Source: Prevotella sp. UBA3675
Lineage (GTDB): Bacteria > Bacteroidota > Bacteroidia > Bacteroidales > Bacteroidaceae
DNA: 64,000 nt
Direction of reading: 5' to 3'
Assembly (NCBI GenBank): GCA_002372235.1
Contig: DFJI01000010.1
Coordinates: forward strand, 47,899-111,898
Under the pieces are notes generated by a model. That model did no database searches. It was not told the origin of the DNA and saw nothing but the letters and a program-made list of their open reading frames with translations. Of this stretch, positions 17,076 through 24,853 are shown one piece after another. A program made the translations under genes and the position numbers. How positions within the stretch are numbered: the first letter of the stretch is position 1; the number at the start of each line of letters is the position of its first letter.

Positions 17076-17486
17076 ATGGATTTAACAGGAAAAGTAATTG
17101 CCATCATGCAGCCACGCAGCGGTACGTCAGCCCGCACGGGCAACCCTTGGATGTCGCAAGAGTATGTAATCGAAGTACCGGGTCAGTACCCACGCAAAAT
17201 GCTGTTCAACATCTTTGGCGAGGACCGTATCAAGCAGTTCAACATACAGGCTGGAGAGGAGATCACCGTTCAATTCGATATTGATGCTCGCGAGTATAAC
17301 GGTCGCTGGTTCAACGATATTCGCGCTTACAACATTATTCGCGGACAGATTGCCCAGACGGTTCCCCAAGCCACTCCGCCGTTCACTCCCCAGCAGAACG
17401 CTGCTCCCCAGGATGCCGCTACGGCTCCCTTCCCTCCTGCACAGGAACCTGCTGGCGAAGGTGCTGCCGACGATCTGCCATTCTAA
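17076..17486 (+). CDS. DUF3127 small protein
   Basis: 136 residues. A compact beta-rich domain (1-90; MDLTGKVIAIMQPRSGTSARTG, split at the glycine, and WFNDIRAYNI) matches DUF3127. A Pro/Ala/Gln-rich tail ends in DDLPF. The acidic-hydrophobic tip and OB-like beta content resemble single-stranded DNA-binding proteins, whose tails also end in an acidic-Phe tip. This similarity is my observation, not an established function. It is divergent from dnaN, which fits a DNA-related role. Single-gene unit followed by terminators. Confidence 0.8.
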   Translation: MDLTGKVIAIMQPRSGTSARTGNPWMSQEYVIEVPGQYPRKMLFNIFGEDRIKQFNIQAGEEITVQFDIDAREYNGRWFNDIRAYNIIRGQIAQTVPQATPPFTPQQNAAPQDAATAPFPPAQEPAGEGAADDLPF

Positions 17487-17515
17487 GACAGAAAAACAAC
17501 TTTTCACCACACAAC

Positions 17516-17548
17516 AGAAGGCGCTTGCGAGCGCCTTCTCTCTTTTTT
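17516..17548 (+). terminator. terminator of the DUF3127 gene
   Basis: AGAAGGCGCT (17516-17525) pairs perfectly with AGCGCCTTCT (17530-17539) over a 4-base loop, followed by CTCTTTTTT. Confidence 0.85.
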
Positions 17549-17558
17549 GCATATAGGA

Positions 17559-17585
17559 AAGGATATTCACGAGTGTCCTTTTTTT
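17559..17585 (+). terminator. second, weaker terminator-like hairpin
   Basis: AAAGGA (17559-17564) can pair with TCCTTT (17578-17583), followed by further Ts. A short stem, perhaps a back-up to the stronger terminator just upstream. Confidence 0.35.
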
Positions 17586-17621
17586 GCACACATCGAGTTC
17601 CTTCCTTATTTGCCAACAGAA

Positions 17622-17650
17622 AGGGCGCTCCCGATTGTAGGAAGCGCCCT
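17622..17650 (-). terminator. terminator of the rpmB-rpmG-DUF4295 unit
   Basis: AGGGCGCT (17622-17629) pairs with AGCGCCCT (17643-17650), 13-base loop. It lies 34 bases beyond the DUF4295 stop; the minus-strand T run is short (CCCTTTCTGTT). Confidence 0.6.
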
Positions 17651-17683
17651 GTTCGTATCTAAGCGTTTAAAAAATCAACCCGA

Positions 17684-17842
17684 TTAGTTCTTGAAGAAGT
17701 CCTTAACGGCCTCATTGGGAACCATCTGCTCATCGAAGATGTAAGCACCCGTCTTCGGGCTGCGTACCATCTTGATCACCTTTGAATATGCGCGACCATC
17801 CTTCGAACCTTCGTGGAGGGTAGCAACGGTTTTCTTTGCCAT
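17684..17842 (-). CDS. DUF4295 small basic protein
   Basis: 52 residues, start MAKKTVATLHEGS, end VKDFFKN. DUF4295 is a Bacteroidota-specific small basic protein always encoded beside bL33 and bL28. Here it starts 15 bases after the rpmG stop, and its position suggests a ribosome-associated role. In other Bacteroidota ftsY usually follows; here a terminator follows instead. Confidence 0.9.
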   Translation of the reverse strand: MAKKTVATLHEGSKDGRAYSKVIKMVRSPKTGAYIFDEQMVPNEAVKDFFKN

Positions 17843-17857
17843 GCGTCAGATCCTTTC

Positions 17858-18049
17858 TTACTTAATCTCCTTGTGAAGAGTCATCTTCTTCAGGATGGGG
17901 TTATACTTCATGAGTTCCATGCGCTCAGGCGTGTTCTTACGATTCTTGGTCGTAATGTAACGGCTGGTGCCGGGAACGCCGCTGGTCTTCATCTCGGTGC
18001 ACTCCAGAATCACTTGGATGCGGTTACCCTTTGCTTTCTTGCTTGCCAT
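17858..18049 (-). CDS. rpmG: 50S ribosomal protein bL33
   Basis: 63 residues, MASKKAKGNRIQVILECTE start and the basic KNRKNTPERMELMKYNP core of bL33. The zinc-ribbon cysteines of the C+ form are absent apart from one Cys, so it is a zinc-independent (C-) type. Located 23 bases after rpmB. Confidence 0.97.
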   Translation of the reverse strand: MASKKAKGNRIQVILECTEMKTSGVPGTSRYITTKNRKNTPERMELMKYNPILKKMTLHKEIK

Positions 18050-18072
18050 GGTTATTCAGTCTCCTATTATGA

Positions 18073-18348
18073 TTAATTACCCCATGCAAAGACCTTCTTC
18101 TCAAGGTCGTTCCAAGTGAGGTAGCCCTTATCTACTGCCTGACGAATGGCAGCATCAAGTCCAACTTTATTAATTAAACGCAAACCAGCAGCGCTGATTT
18201 TAAGATTAATCCAGCAATCCTGTTCTACCCAAAAGAACTTCTTGCTGAACAGGTTGACATCAAAGCTTCTCTTTGTGCGATGCTTTGAGTGAGACACATT
18301 ATTACCAATCTGTGCCTTCTTGCCTGTGATTTGACAAACTTTCGACAT
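18073..18348 (-). CDS. rpmB: 50S ribosomal protein bL28
   Basis: 91 residues, MSKVCQITGKKAQIGNNVSH start and KRSFDVNLFSKKFF core. First gene of the rpmB-rpmG-DUF4295 unit. A TACCTTTG -7 box lies about 53 bases upstream. Confidence 0.97.
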   Translation of the reverse strand: MSKVCQITGKKAQIGNNVSHSKHRTKRSFDVNLFSKKFFWVEQDCWINLKISAAGLRLINKVGLDAAIRQAVDKGYLTWNDLEKKVFAWGN

Positions 18349-18400
18349 TGCTATCTACTTTCTTTTGTTCCGTTAATTGATACTTACTCCAAACAGGGTG

Positions 18401-18408
18401 CAAAGGTA
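18401..18408 (-). promoter_or_regulatory. putative -7 box of rpmB
   Basis: TACCTTTG on the minus strand, 53 bases before rpmB, in the gap to cinA. No -33 TTTG at the expected spacing. Confidence 0.45.
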
Positions 18409-18467
18409 CTAATTTTAATGAGAAATGAAGAATGAAGAATAAAGATTTCTCAAAACTTTAATGTTTT

Positions 18468-18983
18468 TTAACTCTCAGTTTCTATTTCTTCCACATCCTC
18501 TTGCTTCAGATAGTCGGAAAACATCTGAATAGCTTTGTTCGTGGCGATGGCCAGATTGATGTCGCGCCCGTGGTCTTCTTCCACTTTGCAGGTCACGATT
18601 TTCTCGGGTGAGCCGCAGGCCAGCCAGATAGTACCTACCGGGATTTCCTTGGTGCCTCCGCCAGGACCGGCAAAGCCTGTAGCGGCAATGGCATAGTCGG
18701 TGTTCAGCATCTTGCAGGCACCTTTCACCATCTCGACAGCCACTTCTTCGCACACAGCTGTCTTCTCCTCCAACAGCTGATGCGACACTCCTAACAGATT
18801 CTCTTTCACCTCATTGACATAGCAGATAATGCCGCCCTTGAAATATTTCGAGGCTCCGGGTACTGCGATGATTGCTTCAGCAATACGTCCGCCCGTGCAG
18901 CTCTCTGCCGTAGCCACAGTTCTCTCTTTCTCCCACAGCAGTTGGCTTATCTCCCTGCTGATTATTTTTGCTTCAAAATCCAT
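18468..18983 (-). CDS. pncC: CinA C-terminal family nicotinamide-nucleotide amidase
   Basis: 171 residues covering only the C-terminal CinA (PncC) domain, which deamidates nicotinamide mononucleotide to recycle pyridine nucleotides. TAESCTGGRIAEAI is at 25-38, and the ATGFAGPGGGTKEIPVGTIW signature (broken here after GGG) is in the middle. The start follows the tsaD stop by 60 bases, and the tsaD-cinA order is common in Bacteroidota. Confidence 0.9.
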   Translation of the reverse strand: MDFEAKIISREISQLLWEKERTVATAESCTGGRIAEAIIAVPGASKYFKGGIICYVNEVKENLLGVSHQLLEEKTAVCEEVAVEMVKGACKMLNTDYAIAATGFAGPGGGTKEIPVGTIWLACGSPEKIVTCKVEEDHGRDINLAIATNKAIQMFSDYLKQEDVEEIETES

Positions 18984-19043
18984 CTTATTTTATTTAGTGT
19001 TTTATTACGATTTACGATTCACCTCGCTCTTGCGCTCGGTGCT

Positions 19044-20072
19044 TTACTTAAATGTGACTTTGCTGAATGCAGGCGCATCGATGGGACAAAACTCCTTGTC
19101 CTGATACTTGAAATGGCCCACGATGCCTATCATGGCCGCATTATCGGTAGTATAGCTGAACTTGGGAATGTAGATGGTCCAGCCGTAGCGTTGGGCGTGG
19201 TCCTTGAAGGCATTGCGCAGCCCATTGTTGGCACTCACGCCTCCTGCCACGGCCACGTGTTTGATGCCGGTCTGCTTCACGGCTTGGCGCAACTTCTTCA
19301 TCAGGATGTCCACAATGGTCCATTCCAGCGAGGCGGCCAAGTCTTCCTTATGGTGCTCCACGAAGTCGGGATCATCCTCCACCCACTTACGCAGATTATA
19401 GAGGAAGGATGTCTTCAATCCCGAGAAGCTGTAGTCCAACCCGGGTATGTGGGGCTCGGCAAACTGATATGCTTTCGGGTTGCCCTGCCGTGCCAGTCGG
19501 TCAATGACGGGTCCGCCCGGATAGCCCAGTCCCATCACTTTGGAACACTTGTCAATGGCTTCGCCGGCAGCATCGTCGATGGTCTGTCCCAGCACCTCCA
19601 TATCGTTGTATGCGCGTACCAGCACGATTTGGGAGTTGCCACCCGACACCAACAGGCAGAGGAACGGGAATGGCGGCGGATTGAAGTCGCCCTCTCCCCC
19701 GTCTATGAAGTGGGCCATCACATGTCCTTGCAGGTGGTTCACGTCGATAAGCGGAATGCCCAGCGAACGGGCAAAGCCCTTGGCGAAGTTCACGCCCACG
19801 AGCAGCGATCCCATCAGACCGGGGCCGCGCGTGAAGGCCACAGCCGACAACTGCTCCTTCGTGATGCCTGCACGCTTGATGGCCTCGCTCACCACGGGCA
19901 CCACGTTCTGCTGATGCGCTCTGCTGGCCAGTTCGGGCACCACGCCTCCGTAAGCCTCGTGTACGGCCTGCGAAGCGGTCACGTTCGACAGCAGCACCCC
20001 GTCTCTGAGCACGGCGGCTGATGTGTCGTCGCAGCTCGACTCTATACCTAATATATATACATGCTTATCCAT
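19044..20072 (-). CDS. tsaD: tRNA N6-adenosine threonylcarbamoyltransferase
   Basis: 342 residues from MDKHVYILGIESSCDDTS. The frame is open to 20114, but a perfect promoter (20092-20122) lies inside that extension, so the start at 20072 is chosen. The metal ligands H113 and H117 (NHLQGHVMAH) and the ASRAHQQNVVPV segment are conserved. With partner proteins it makes t6A37 in tRNAs reading ANN codons. TrmO, which further methylates t6A in tRNA-Thr, is encoded at 62.5-63.2 kb. Confidence 0.95.
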   Translation of the reverse strand: MDKHVYILGIESSCDDTSAAVLRDGVLLSNVTASQAVHEAYGGVVPELASRAHQQNVVPVVSEAIKRAGITKEQLSAVAFTRGPGLMGSLLVGVNFAKGFARSLGIPLIDVNHLQGHVMAHFIDGGEGDFNPPPFPFLCLLVSGGNSQIVLVRAYNDMEVLGQTIDDAAGEAIDKCSKVMGLGYPGGPVIDRLARQGNPKAYQFAEPHIPGLDYSFSGLKTSFLYNLRKWVEDDPDFVEHHKEDLAASLEWTIVDILMKKLRQAVKQTGIKHVAVAGGVSANNGLRNAFKDHAQRYGWTIYIPKFSYTTDNAAMIGIVGHFKYQDKEFCPIDAPAFSKVTFK

Positions 20073-20091
20073 TGCTTTCTGATTTTGCGTG

Positions 20092-20122
20092 CAAAGGTAG
20101 CACATTTCGGCCATGTCACAAA
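20092..20122 (-). promoter_or_regulatory. promoter of tsaD-cinA
   Basis: TACCTTTG (20099-20092) and TTTG (20122-20119), spacer 19 bases, exact consensus. It fixes the tsaD start at 20072. Confidence 0.7.
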
Positions 20123-20183
20123 AACTTTTCCGCTTTTTATGCAGTTAAGTGTTCTCAAGCAGCCGTTTTCGGGTCGAAAAGAA

Positions 20184-20216
20184 TCACCGCAAATGCCCGT
20201 ATGACACTTGCGGTGA
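20184..20216 (-). terminator. terminator of araA
   Basis: TCACCGCAA (20184-20192) pairs perfectly with TTGCGGTGA (20208-20216); the minus strand continues TTCTTTTCG. It lies about 50 bases after the araA stop. Confidence 0.75.
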
Positions 20217-20265
20217 CAGGTTGAGATGAGTTTTCCCTCAGAAAAACTCACAGGAGTCGAAACGC

Positions 20266-21798
20266 TTACTTCAGCGCCTTGTTCAGCATGAAATAGACCT
20301 CGTTGTTGCGCAGGTTCTGCTTGAACTCGTAGGTCTTCGTGTCTTTGTTGATCTTGACATACTCGATGCCCAGCATCTCAGCGAAGTCTTCCCAGTACTC
20401 CTCGGTGATGTCGTAGGAGAAGGCGCTGTGGTGCGTACCGCCAGCCAGGATCCAAGCGCCTGCGCCAATCTCGAACGTGGGCTGTGGCACCCAGAGGGCT
20501 GAAGCCACGGGCAGGTTGGGCATGGGCTTCGGCTCGATGCACTCTACCTCCTGCGAAATGAGACGGAAGCGGTTGCCGAGGTCAACGACGGTAGCCTTGA
20601 TGCCACGACCCGTCTTAGAGGTGAACACCAGACGGGCTGTCTGCTGCTTGCGGATACCGATGCCGAGGAAGTGCACCTCGAGCTTGGGCTTATCGACTGC
20701 GATGAGCGGGCACACCTCGAGCATGTGGCTCTGCAGGCAGCTGGAGCGGTCGCCGGCGAAGTTGAGGGTGTAGTCCTCGAGGAACGAGCATCCTGTGGGC
20801 AGTCCCTGCTGCATCACCCAGAGTGTGCGATAGAGGCAAGCCGTCTTCCAGTCGCCCTCGGCACCGAAGCCGATGCCCTCGGCCATGAGTCGCTGCGAAG
20901 CGAGACCGGGAATCTGATCGAAGCCGCAGAAGTCGGGAGCATCGATGTCGGCATCGCCCAGGTCGTCGAAGTTGGTGGTGAAGGCAGTAGCGCCCTCGTC
21001 CTTCAGCACGCGGCGCAGGGCAATCTCAGCCTTGGCTGCATTGTGCACCTTCTGCCAATAGACCTCCTCGCCGCTCTCGTCGATCTTGATGGTGTAGAGC
21101 TTCTTGTACTCCTCCACCAGCTCGTCGGCCTCCTTGTCGGTCACCTTCTTGAAGTAGTCCATCAGCGAGCTGACGGGATAGTAGTCAACATGATAGCCCA
21201 GACGCTGCTCGAACTCCACGCGGTCGCCGTCGGTCACGGCCACGTTGTTCATGTTCATGCCGAACATCAGGCAGCGCACGTTGTGGGCATCGGCCACACC
21301 GGCAGCCACGCGGGCCCATACGGCAATCTGCTTCTGAGCCTGCTCGTCCTTCCAGTAGCCGCACACCACCTTACGGGGAACGCGCATGCGAGTGCAGATG
21401 TGTCCGAACTCGATGTCGCCGTGGGCGCTCTGGTTCAGGTTCATGAAGTCCATGTCCATCGTCTCCCAGGGAATCTCGGCATTATACTGAGTGTGGAAGT
21501 GCAGCATGGGCTTCTTCAGAGCCTGCAGGCCCTTGATCCACATCTTGGCAGGCGAGAAGGTGTGCATCCAGGTGATGATACCGATACACTTCTCCTCGTT
21601 GTTGGCGGCGAGCATCACCTGCTCCACTTCTTTTGAGCTGTTAGCCGTGCCCTTATAGACAATCTTCACGGGAATGTTGCCGCTGGCGTTCAGGCCCTCG
21701 ACCATCTCCTTTGAATGTCCGTCAACTGCAACAACGGCATCGCCTCCGTAAAGGAGCTGTGCACCAGTTACCCACCAAATTTCCAAATCTTTGAACAT
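20266..21798 (-). CDS. araA: L-arabinose isomerase
   Basis: 510 residues. The N-terminal MFKDLEIWWVTGAQLLYG and the ITWMHTFSPAKMWIKGL segments are characteristic of AraA, which converts L-arabinose to L-ribulose. Length matches the family. It is the distal gene of the arabinose cluster but is separated from araD by two unknown genes, a terminator (22432-22466) and a promoter (22282-22311), so it appears to be in a second transcription unit with the 119-residue unknown protein. Between that gene and araA lies a GC-rich hairpin element. Confidence 0.97.
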   Translation of the reverse strand: MFKDLEIWWVTGAQLLYGGDAVVAVDGHSKEMVEGLNASGNIPVKIVYKGTANSSKEVEQVMLAANNEEKCIGIITWMHTFSPAKMWIKGLQALKKPMLHFHTQYNAEIPWETMDMDFMNLNQSAHGDIEFGHICTRMRVPRKVVCGYWKDEQAQKQIAVWARVAAGVADAHNVRCLMFGMNMNNVAVTDGDRVEFEQRLGYHVDYYPVSSLMDYFKKVTDKEADELVEEYKKLYTIKIDESGEEVYWQKVHNAAKAEIALRRVLKDEGATAFTTNFDDLGDADIDAPDFCGFDQIPGLASQRLMAEGIGFGAEGDWKTACLYRTLWVMQQGLPTGCSFLEDYTLNFAGDRSSCLQSHMLEVCPLIAVDKPKLEVHFLGIGIRKQQTARLVFTSKTGRGIKATVVDLGNRFRLISQEVECIEPKPMPNLPVASALWVPQPTFEIGAGAWILAGGTHHSAFSYDITEEYWEDFAEMLGIEYVKINKDTKTYEFKQNLRNNEVYFMLNKALK

Positions 21799-21803
21799 TG
21801 TAG

Positions 21804-21862
21804 TAAGCCCCCCCTTAACCCTCCCAACAGGGAGGAAGACCGTAACAGGGACTTGGGTCTTT
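21804..21862. repeat. GC-rich intergenic element, copy 1
   Basis: AAGCCCCCCCTTAACC is followed by the hairpin CCTCCC-aaca-GGGAGG (21820-21835) and ends in GGGACTTGGG. The same architecture recurs at 28655-28716. It lies just upstream of araA and could fold in the leader of the mRNA. Confidence 0.6.
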
Positions 21863-21888
21863 AGTTATTGAAATATATTTGTTTATTG

Positions 21889-22248
21889 TTATTCCTTCTT
21901 ACGGAGTTTCAAGGACGTACAATAATCCCATGAGCCAAAGCTGCTCCAGCCACTCGACCACTGTTCGCCAGGCTTGAGCGTGATGTCTTGTCTAAAATAT
22001 TTGTCGGTGTAAAGATGAATACAATCTTCGTCGACTCGCAGAAAATAGAAAGTGTAAGACTCATAGCCGCCGTAGCTGCCATAGTTTCCCTGTGGCGTCC
22101 ATTTGGGCGATTTGTTCTCTATCAAATCGCTAACCGGACAAGTAAAGGTTTCTGTGCCACCCATGTCGCGGCCTGTCACCTCGCACTCTTTTGAACTTTC
22201 TGCTTCGAGAACCAGTTCATATTCATTCCAATTTACAGCCATAGTCAA
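21889..22248 (-). CDS. unknown 119-residue protein in the arabinose cluster
   Basis: I do not recognise a family. The protein has no signal peptide or membrane segment and is rich in Tyr, Trp, Gly and acidic residues (NYGSYGGYESYTFYF near residues 55-69, and WSSGWSSFGSWDYC near the end), suggesting a small beta-sheet fold. Cys residues at about 17, 30, 81 and 108. It is preceded by a good promoter and lies 90 bases upstream of araA on the same strand. The other unknown gene of this cluster (22492-23406) lies on the far side of a terminator. The initiator could be codon 1 or 3 (MTMAV). Confidence 0.65.
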   Translation of the reverse strand: MTMAVNWNEYELVLEAESSKECEVTGRDMGGTETFTCPVSDLIENKSPKWTPQGNYGSYGGYESYTFYFLRVDEDCIHLYTDKYFRQDITLKPGEQWSSGWSSFGSWDYCTSLKLRKKE

Positions 22249-22281
22249 AGATGCTTATGATTCGATTGTTTTTCTTGGTTG

Positions 22282-22311
22282 CAAAAATAAGAAATTATGC
22301 CGACATACAAA
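22282..22311 (-). promoter_or_regulatory. promoter of the 119-residue gene and araA
   Basis: TATTTTTG (22289-22282) and TTTG (22311-22308), spacer 18 bases, 34 bases before the start codon. It makes the distal part of the arabinose cluster a separate transcription unit. Confidence 0.6.
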
Positions 22312-22431
22312 AACTATTTAAGATTCTAAAAGTTAAAAAAGCAGAAAAAGAGCAATGCAATGACGGGCAACTGGAAAACAACACCCATTAGCAAAGTGAG
22401 CGAAACAAATTCGTTTCAAAATTCTATCTGC

Positions 22432-22466
22432 AAAACCGTGGCAGGAAATATCCTGCCACGGTTTTT
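22432..22466 (-). terminator. strong terminator inside the arabinose cluster
   Basis: A 15-bp perfect stem (22432-22446 with 22452-22466; core CCGTGGCAGGA) with a short AT-rich loop, A-rich on one side and T-rich on the other, so it can work in either direction. It lies 26 bases beyond the stop of the 304-residue gene. Confidence 0.85.
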
Positions 22467-22491
22467 ACAGTTTTTTTCACCTTCAGTAGTT

Positions 22492-23406
22492 TCAAATCAG
22501 GCCATTCCTCACGGCATAATCCCAGGCATCATGGTCTATCTGCTGCATGGTGCGAACATCTGGAGGAAGGTCGCTTGTACGAACGAAATGCGGCTTGCTC
22601 TGGAAAGCCTCTTTGTCGCGAGAGCCATAGAGATTTTCACGCCACGAGATGATGAGTTCAAGCGAGAACGTGTAATCAGGACGGTGTCCTGGCTCCCATG
22701 TGTGCGTCGGCTTTACAGGTATGTCCTTTTCCAATGGCACAGCATGCTGTTTGTTGGGCGACATGCTCAACGTGAACTGCTGGTCACGGTAACGGACGAC
22801 CAACTCATACTCGTCGACATGCTCCACAATGACTGGCGCTACAGGACACTCGGCATCGTCTTCGAGCGAGAAATGCCAAGGAAGATACCAGTTGAGGTCG
22901 TCGCCCACATGGACATCGTCAATATCGAACGAATAGTCGCGCCCGTTCCACCCAGGAGTAAAAACGATTTTGAAATCCAGATGATTCCACTCACGCCGCT
23001 GCCCCGTAACAGAACAAGGAACAACCGTCGTTTCTTCGTCTTTGGTATACCGGACGCTGCCATTAGAGACGTATGGCATGTAGCGCACGGCAGAGACATC
23101 GCCAAGTTTGTTAGACGATTCAAGGTTGCCCCAATAGAACAGATTCCTGATTCTGTTATTGAAACTATTACTATCGCTTGCCGACATGACACGCACGGGC
23201 AAGGAAAGGGTATTCAGTTGAAACCACTCGTCGCAGGCATCGATCTGGTACTGAAACAGAAACCCACGGTCGTGACTGAAGCCGTAGTCACTGGGTCCAA
23301 ACAGTTCGTCGGCCCATTTCTCGAGACGCTTGCTGATAGACAGCGCACTCTCGAAACAAATACGACTAATCTGACTGACAATTTTCTCTTGCTCTTGCTG
23401 TGTCAT
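22492..23406 (-). CDS. unknown 304-residue cytosolic protein after araD
   Basis: No family recognised. There is no signal peptide or membrane helix. The N-terminus is helical (EQEKIVSQISRICFESALSISKRLEKW) split over residues 5-31; the rest is beta-rich, acidic and aromatic (WNHLDFKIVFTPGWNGRDYSFD, residues about 140-160, and DELFGPSDYGFSHDRGF near 33-49). It starts 27 bases after the araD stop and is followed by a strong terminator, so it is the last gene of the galM-symporter-regulator-araD unit. A link to arabinose is suggested by this position only. It could equally be a gene inserted into the cluster. Confidence 0.65.
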   Translation of the reverse strand: MTQQEQEKIVSQISRICFESALSISKRLEKWADELFGPSDYGFSHDRGFLFQYQIDACDEWFQLNTLSLPVRVMSASDSNSFNNRIRNLFYWGNLESSNKLGDVSAVRYMPYVSNGSVRYTKDEETTVVPCSVTGQRREWNHLDFKIVFTPGWNGRDYSFDIDDVHVGDDLNWYLPWHFSLEDDAECPVAPVIVEHVDEYELVVRYRDQQFTLSMSPNKQHAVPLEKDIPVKPTHTWEPGHRPDYTFSLELIISWRENLYGSRDKEAFQSKPHFVRTSDLPPDVRTMQQIDHDAWDYAVRNGLI

Positions 23407-23433
23407 AATTCTATCGGCAGGTGGGTCATGATA

Positions 23434-24144
23434 TTAATGCTTCTGGCCTTTCTGTCCGTAGTAGGCGTTGGGGCCGTGCTTGCGGTTGTAGTGCTTCTCT
23501 ACGAGCAAGGGGTTCATCGTGGTGTTGGGGTTCACCGAGAAGCTGACGAAGGCCATCTTGGCACACTGCTCCATCACCTTGGCGTTATAGACGGCATTGT
23601 CGGGCGACGTGCCCCATGAGAAGGGGCCGTGGTTCTTCACCAGCACGGCAGGTGTGTGGTCGGGATTGATCTTGCGGATGTTCAGAATCTCATCGACGAT
23701 CACGTTGCCCGTCTCCAATTCGTACTGTCCTTCCACCTCTTCCTTCGTCATGTCGCGCGTGCAGGGTATGTCCTTGTAGAAGTAGTCGGCATGCGTGGTT
23801 CCGATGTTGGGAATGTCGCGGCCAGCCTGAGCGAAGGCCGTGGCATAGGTGGAGTGTGTGTGCACTACGCCCTGGATATTGGGGAATGCCTTATATAATA
23901 CAAGGTGCGTGGGTGTGTCGCTCGAGGGGTTGAGCTCGCCCTCGACCACCTTGCCGGTTTCCAAATCGACCACCACCATGTCCTCAGCCTTCATGTCGTC
24001 GTAGCTGACTCCTGAGGGTTTGATAACGACGAGGCCCTTCTCGCGGTCTATGCCAGAGACGTTGCCCCAAGTGAAGATGACCAATCCCTGTTTCACGAGA
24101 TCGAGATTAGCCTTAAATACTTTTTGTTTCAGTTCTTCTAACAT
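23434..24144 (-). CDS. araD: L-ribulose-5-phosphate 4-epimerase
   Basis: 236 residues of the class II aldolase fold. The zinc ligands are in VVHTHSTYATAFA (H95, H97) and LVKNHGPFSWG (about 168-178), with TTHADYF between. It converts L-ribulose 5-phosphate to D-xylulose 5-phosphate, feeding the pentose phosphate pathway. It lies 16 bases after the NUDIX regulator. The kinase that should make its substrate (AraB) is not in this window. Confidence 0.95.
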   Translation of the reverse strand: MLEELKQKVFKANLDLVKQGLVIFTWGNVSGIDREKGLVVIKPSGVSYDDMKAEDMVVVDLETGKVVEGELNPSSDTPTHLVLYKAFPNIQGVVHTHSTYATAFAQAGRDIPNIGTTHADYFYKDIPCTRDMTKEEVEGQYELETGNVIVDEILNIRKINPDHTPAVLVKNHGPFSWGTSPDNAVYNAKVMEQCAKMAFVSFSVNPNTTMNPLLVEKHYNRKHGPNAYYGQKGQKH

Positions 24145-24160
24145 ATCTTTCTTCTTTTAG

Positions 24161-24832
24161 TCACAGTTTAAAGTTCGGATCTTCTTTATAGACGTTGTCG
24201 TTGAAGCGATAGAGATAGGCACCTCGCTTAGAGCCTTTCTTGTCTATCTTGTCGGTCTTCTGGATGAAGTCCATCTCCTTGATGCGCTTGCGGAAGTTGC
24301 GCTTGTCAATCTCGTGGCCCACCACGGACTCGTAGAGCCGCTGCAGCTGTGTGAGGGTGAACAGCTCGGGCAGGAGCTTGAATCCGATGGGCTCGGTGCG
24401 TATCTTCTGCATCATCAGCCGCCACGCCTTGTCCACCATCTCGTTGTGGTCGGAATAGAGATGGGGCAGCTCGTCAGAGCTCACCCACTCCACTCCATGC
24501 TCCTTCTGGAGCTCTTCGTTGTAGTCCTTCACGTTGATGAGGGCATAGTAGGCCACTGAGATGACGCGCTCGCCCGGGTCGCGATTCACCCTGCCGAAGG
24601 TTTCCACCTGCCGCATGAACACGTCTTTCATGCCCGTCAGTTCGTAGAGTGTGCGCCGGGCGGCATCGTCCAGACTCTCGTCGGCAGCCACGAAGCCGCC
24701 GTAGAGGCTCCACTCCCCTCGTCCGGGGTCCATCTGGCGACGGCCTATGAGCACCTTCAGCTTTCCTTCGTCGAAGCCGAAGATGATGCAGTCCACCGAC
24801 ACCCAGACTTTTGAATATTCGTTATAATACAT
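24161..24832 (-). CDS. araR: NUDIX-type transcriptional regulator of arabinose use (AraR-like)
   Basis: 223 residues. An N-terminal NUDIX fold (about 1-135) is followed by a winged-helix DNA-binding part (about 150-223; TLTQLQRLYESVVGHEIDKRNF region). The NUDIX box is degenerate: YGGFVAADESLDDAARRTLYELTGM lacks most of the REUxEE glutamates when read in two halves, as expected for a sensor that no longer hydrolyses. Bacteroides AraR is of this NrtR/NUDIX type and controls arabinose genes. The position between symporter and araD supports that assignment. The effector is presumably arabinose; not shown by sequence. Confidence 0.85.
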   Translation of the reverse strand: MYYNEYSKVWVSVDCIIFGFDEGKLKVLIGRRQMDPGRGEWSLYGGFVAADESLDDAARRTLYELTGMKDVFMRQVETFGRVNRDPGERVISVAYYALINVKDYNEELQKEHGVEWVSSDELPHLYSDHNEMVDKAWRLMMQKIRTEPIGFKLLPELFTLTQLQRLYESVVGHEIDKRNFRKRIKEMDFIQKTDKIDKKGSKRGAYLYRFNDNVYKEDPNFKL

Positions 24833-24853
24833 TCAATGTTCAACGTAAAGACA

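Noticed and set aside
18942..20021. 359-codon plus-strand frame opposite cinA and tsaD
   Set aside because: Antisense shadow of tsaD, which has all its motifs and a promoter.
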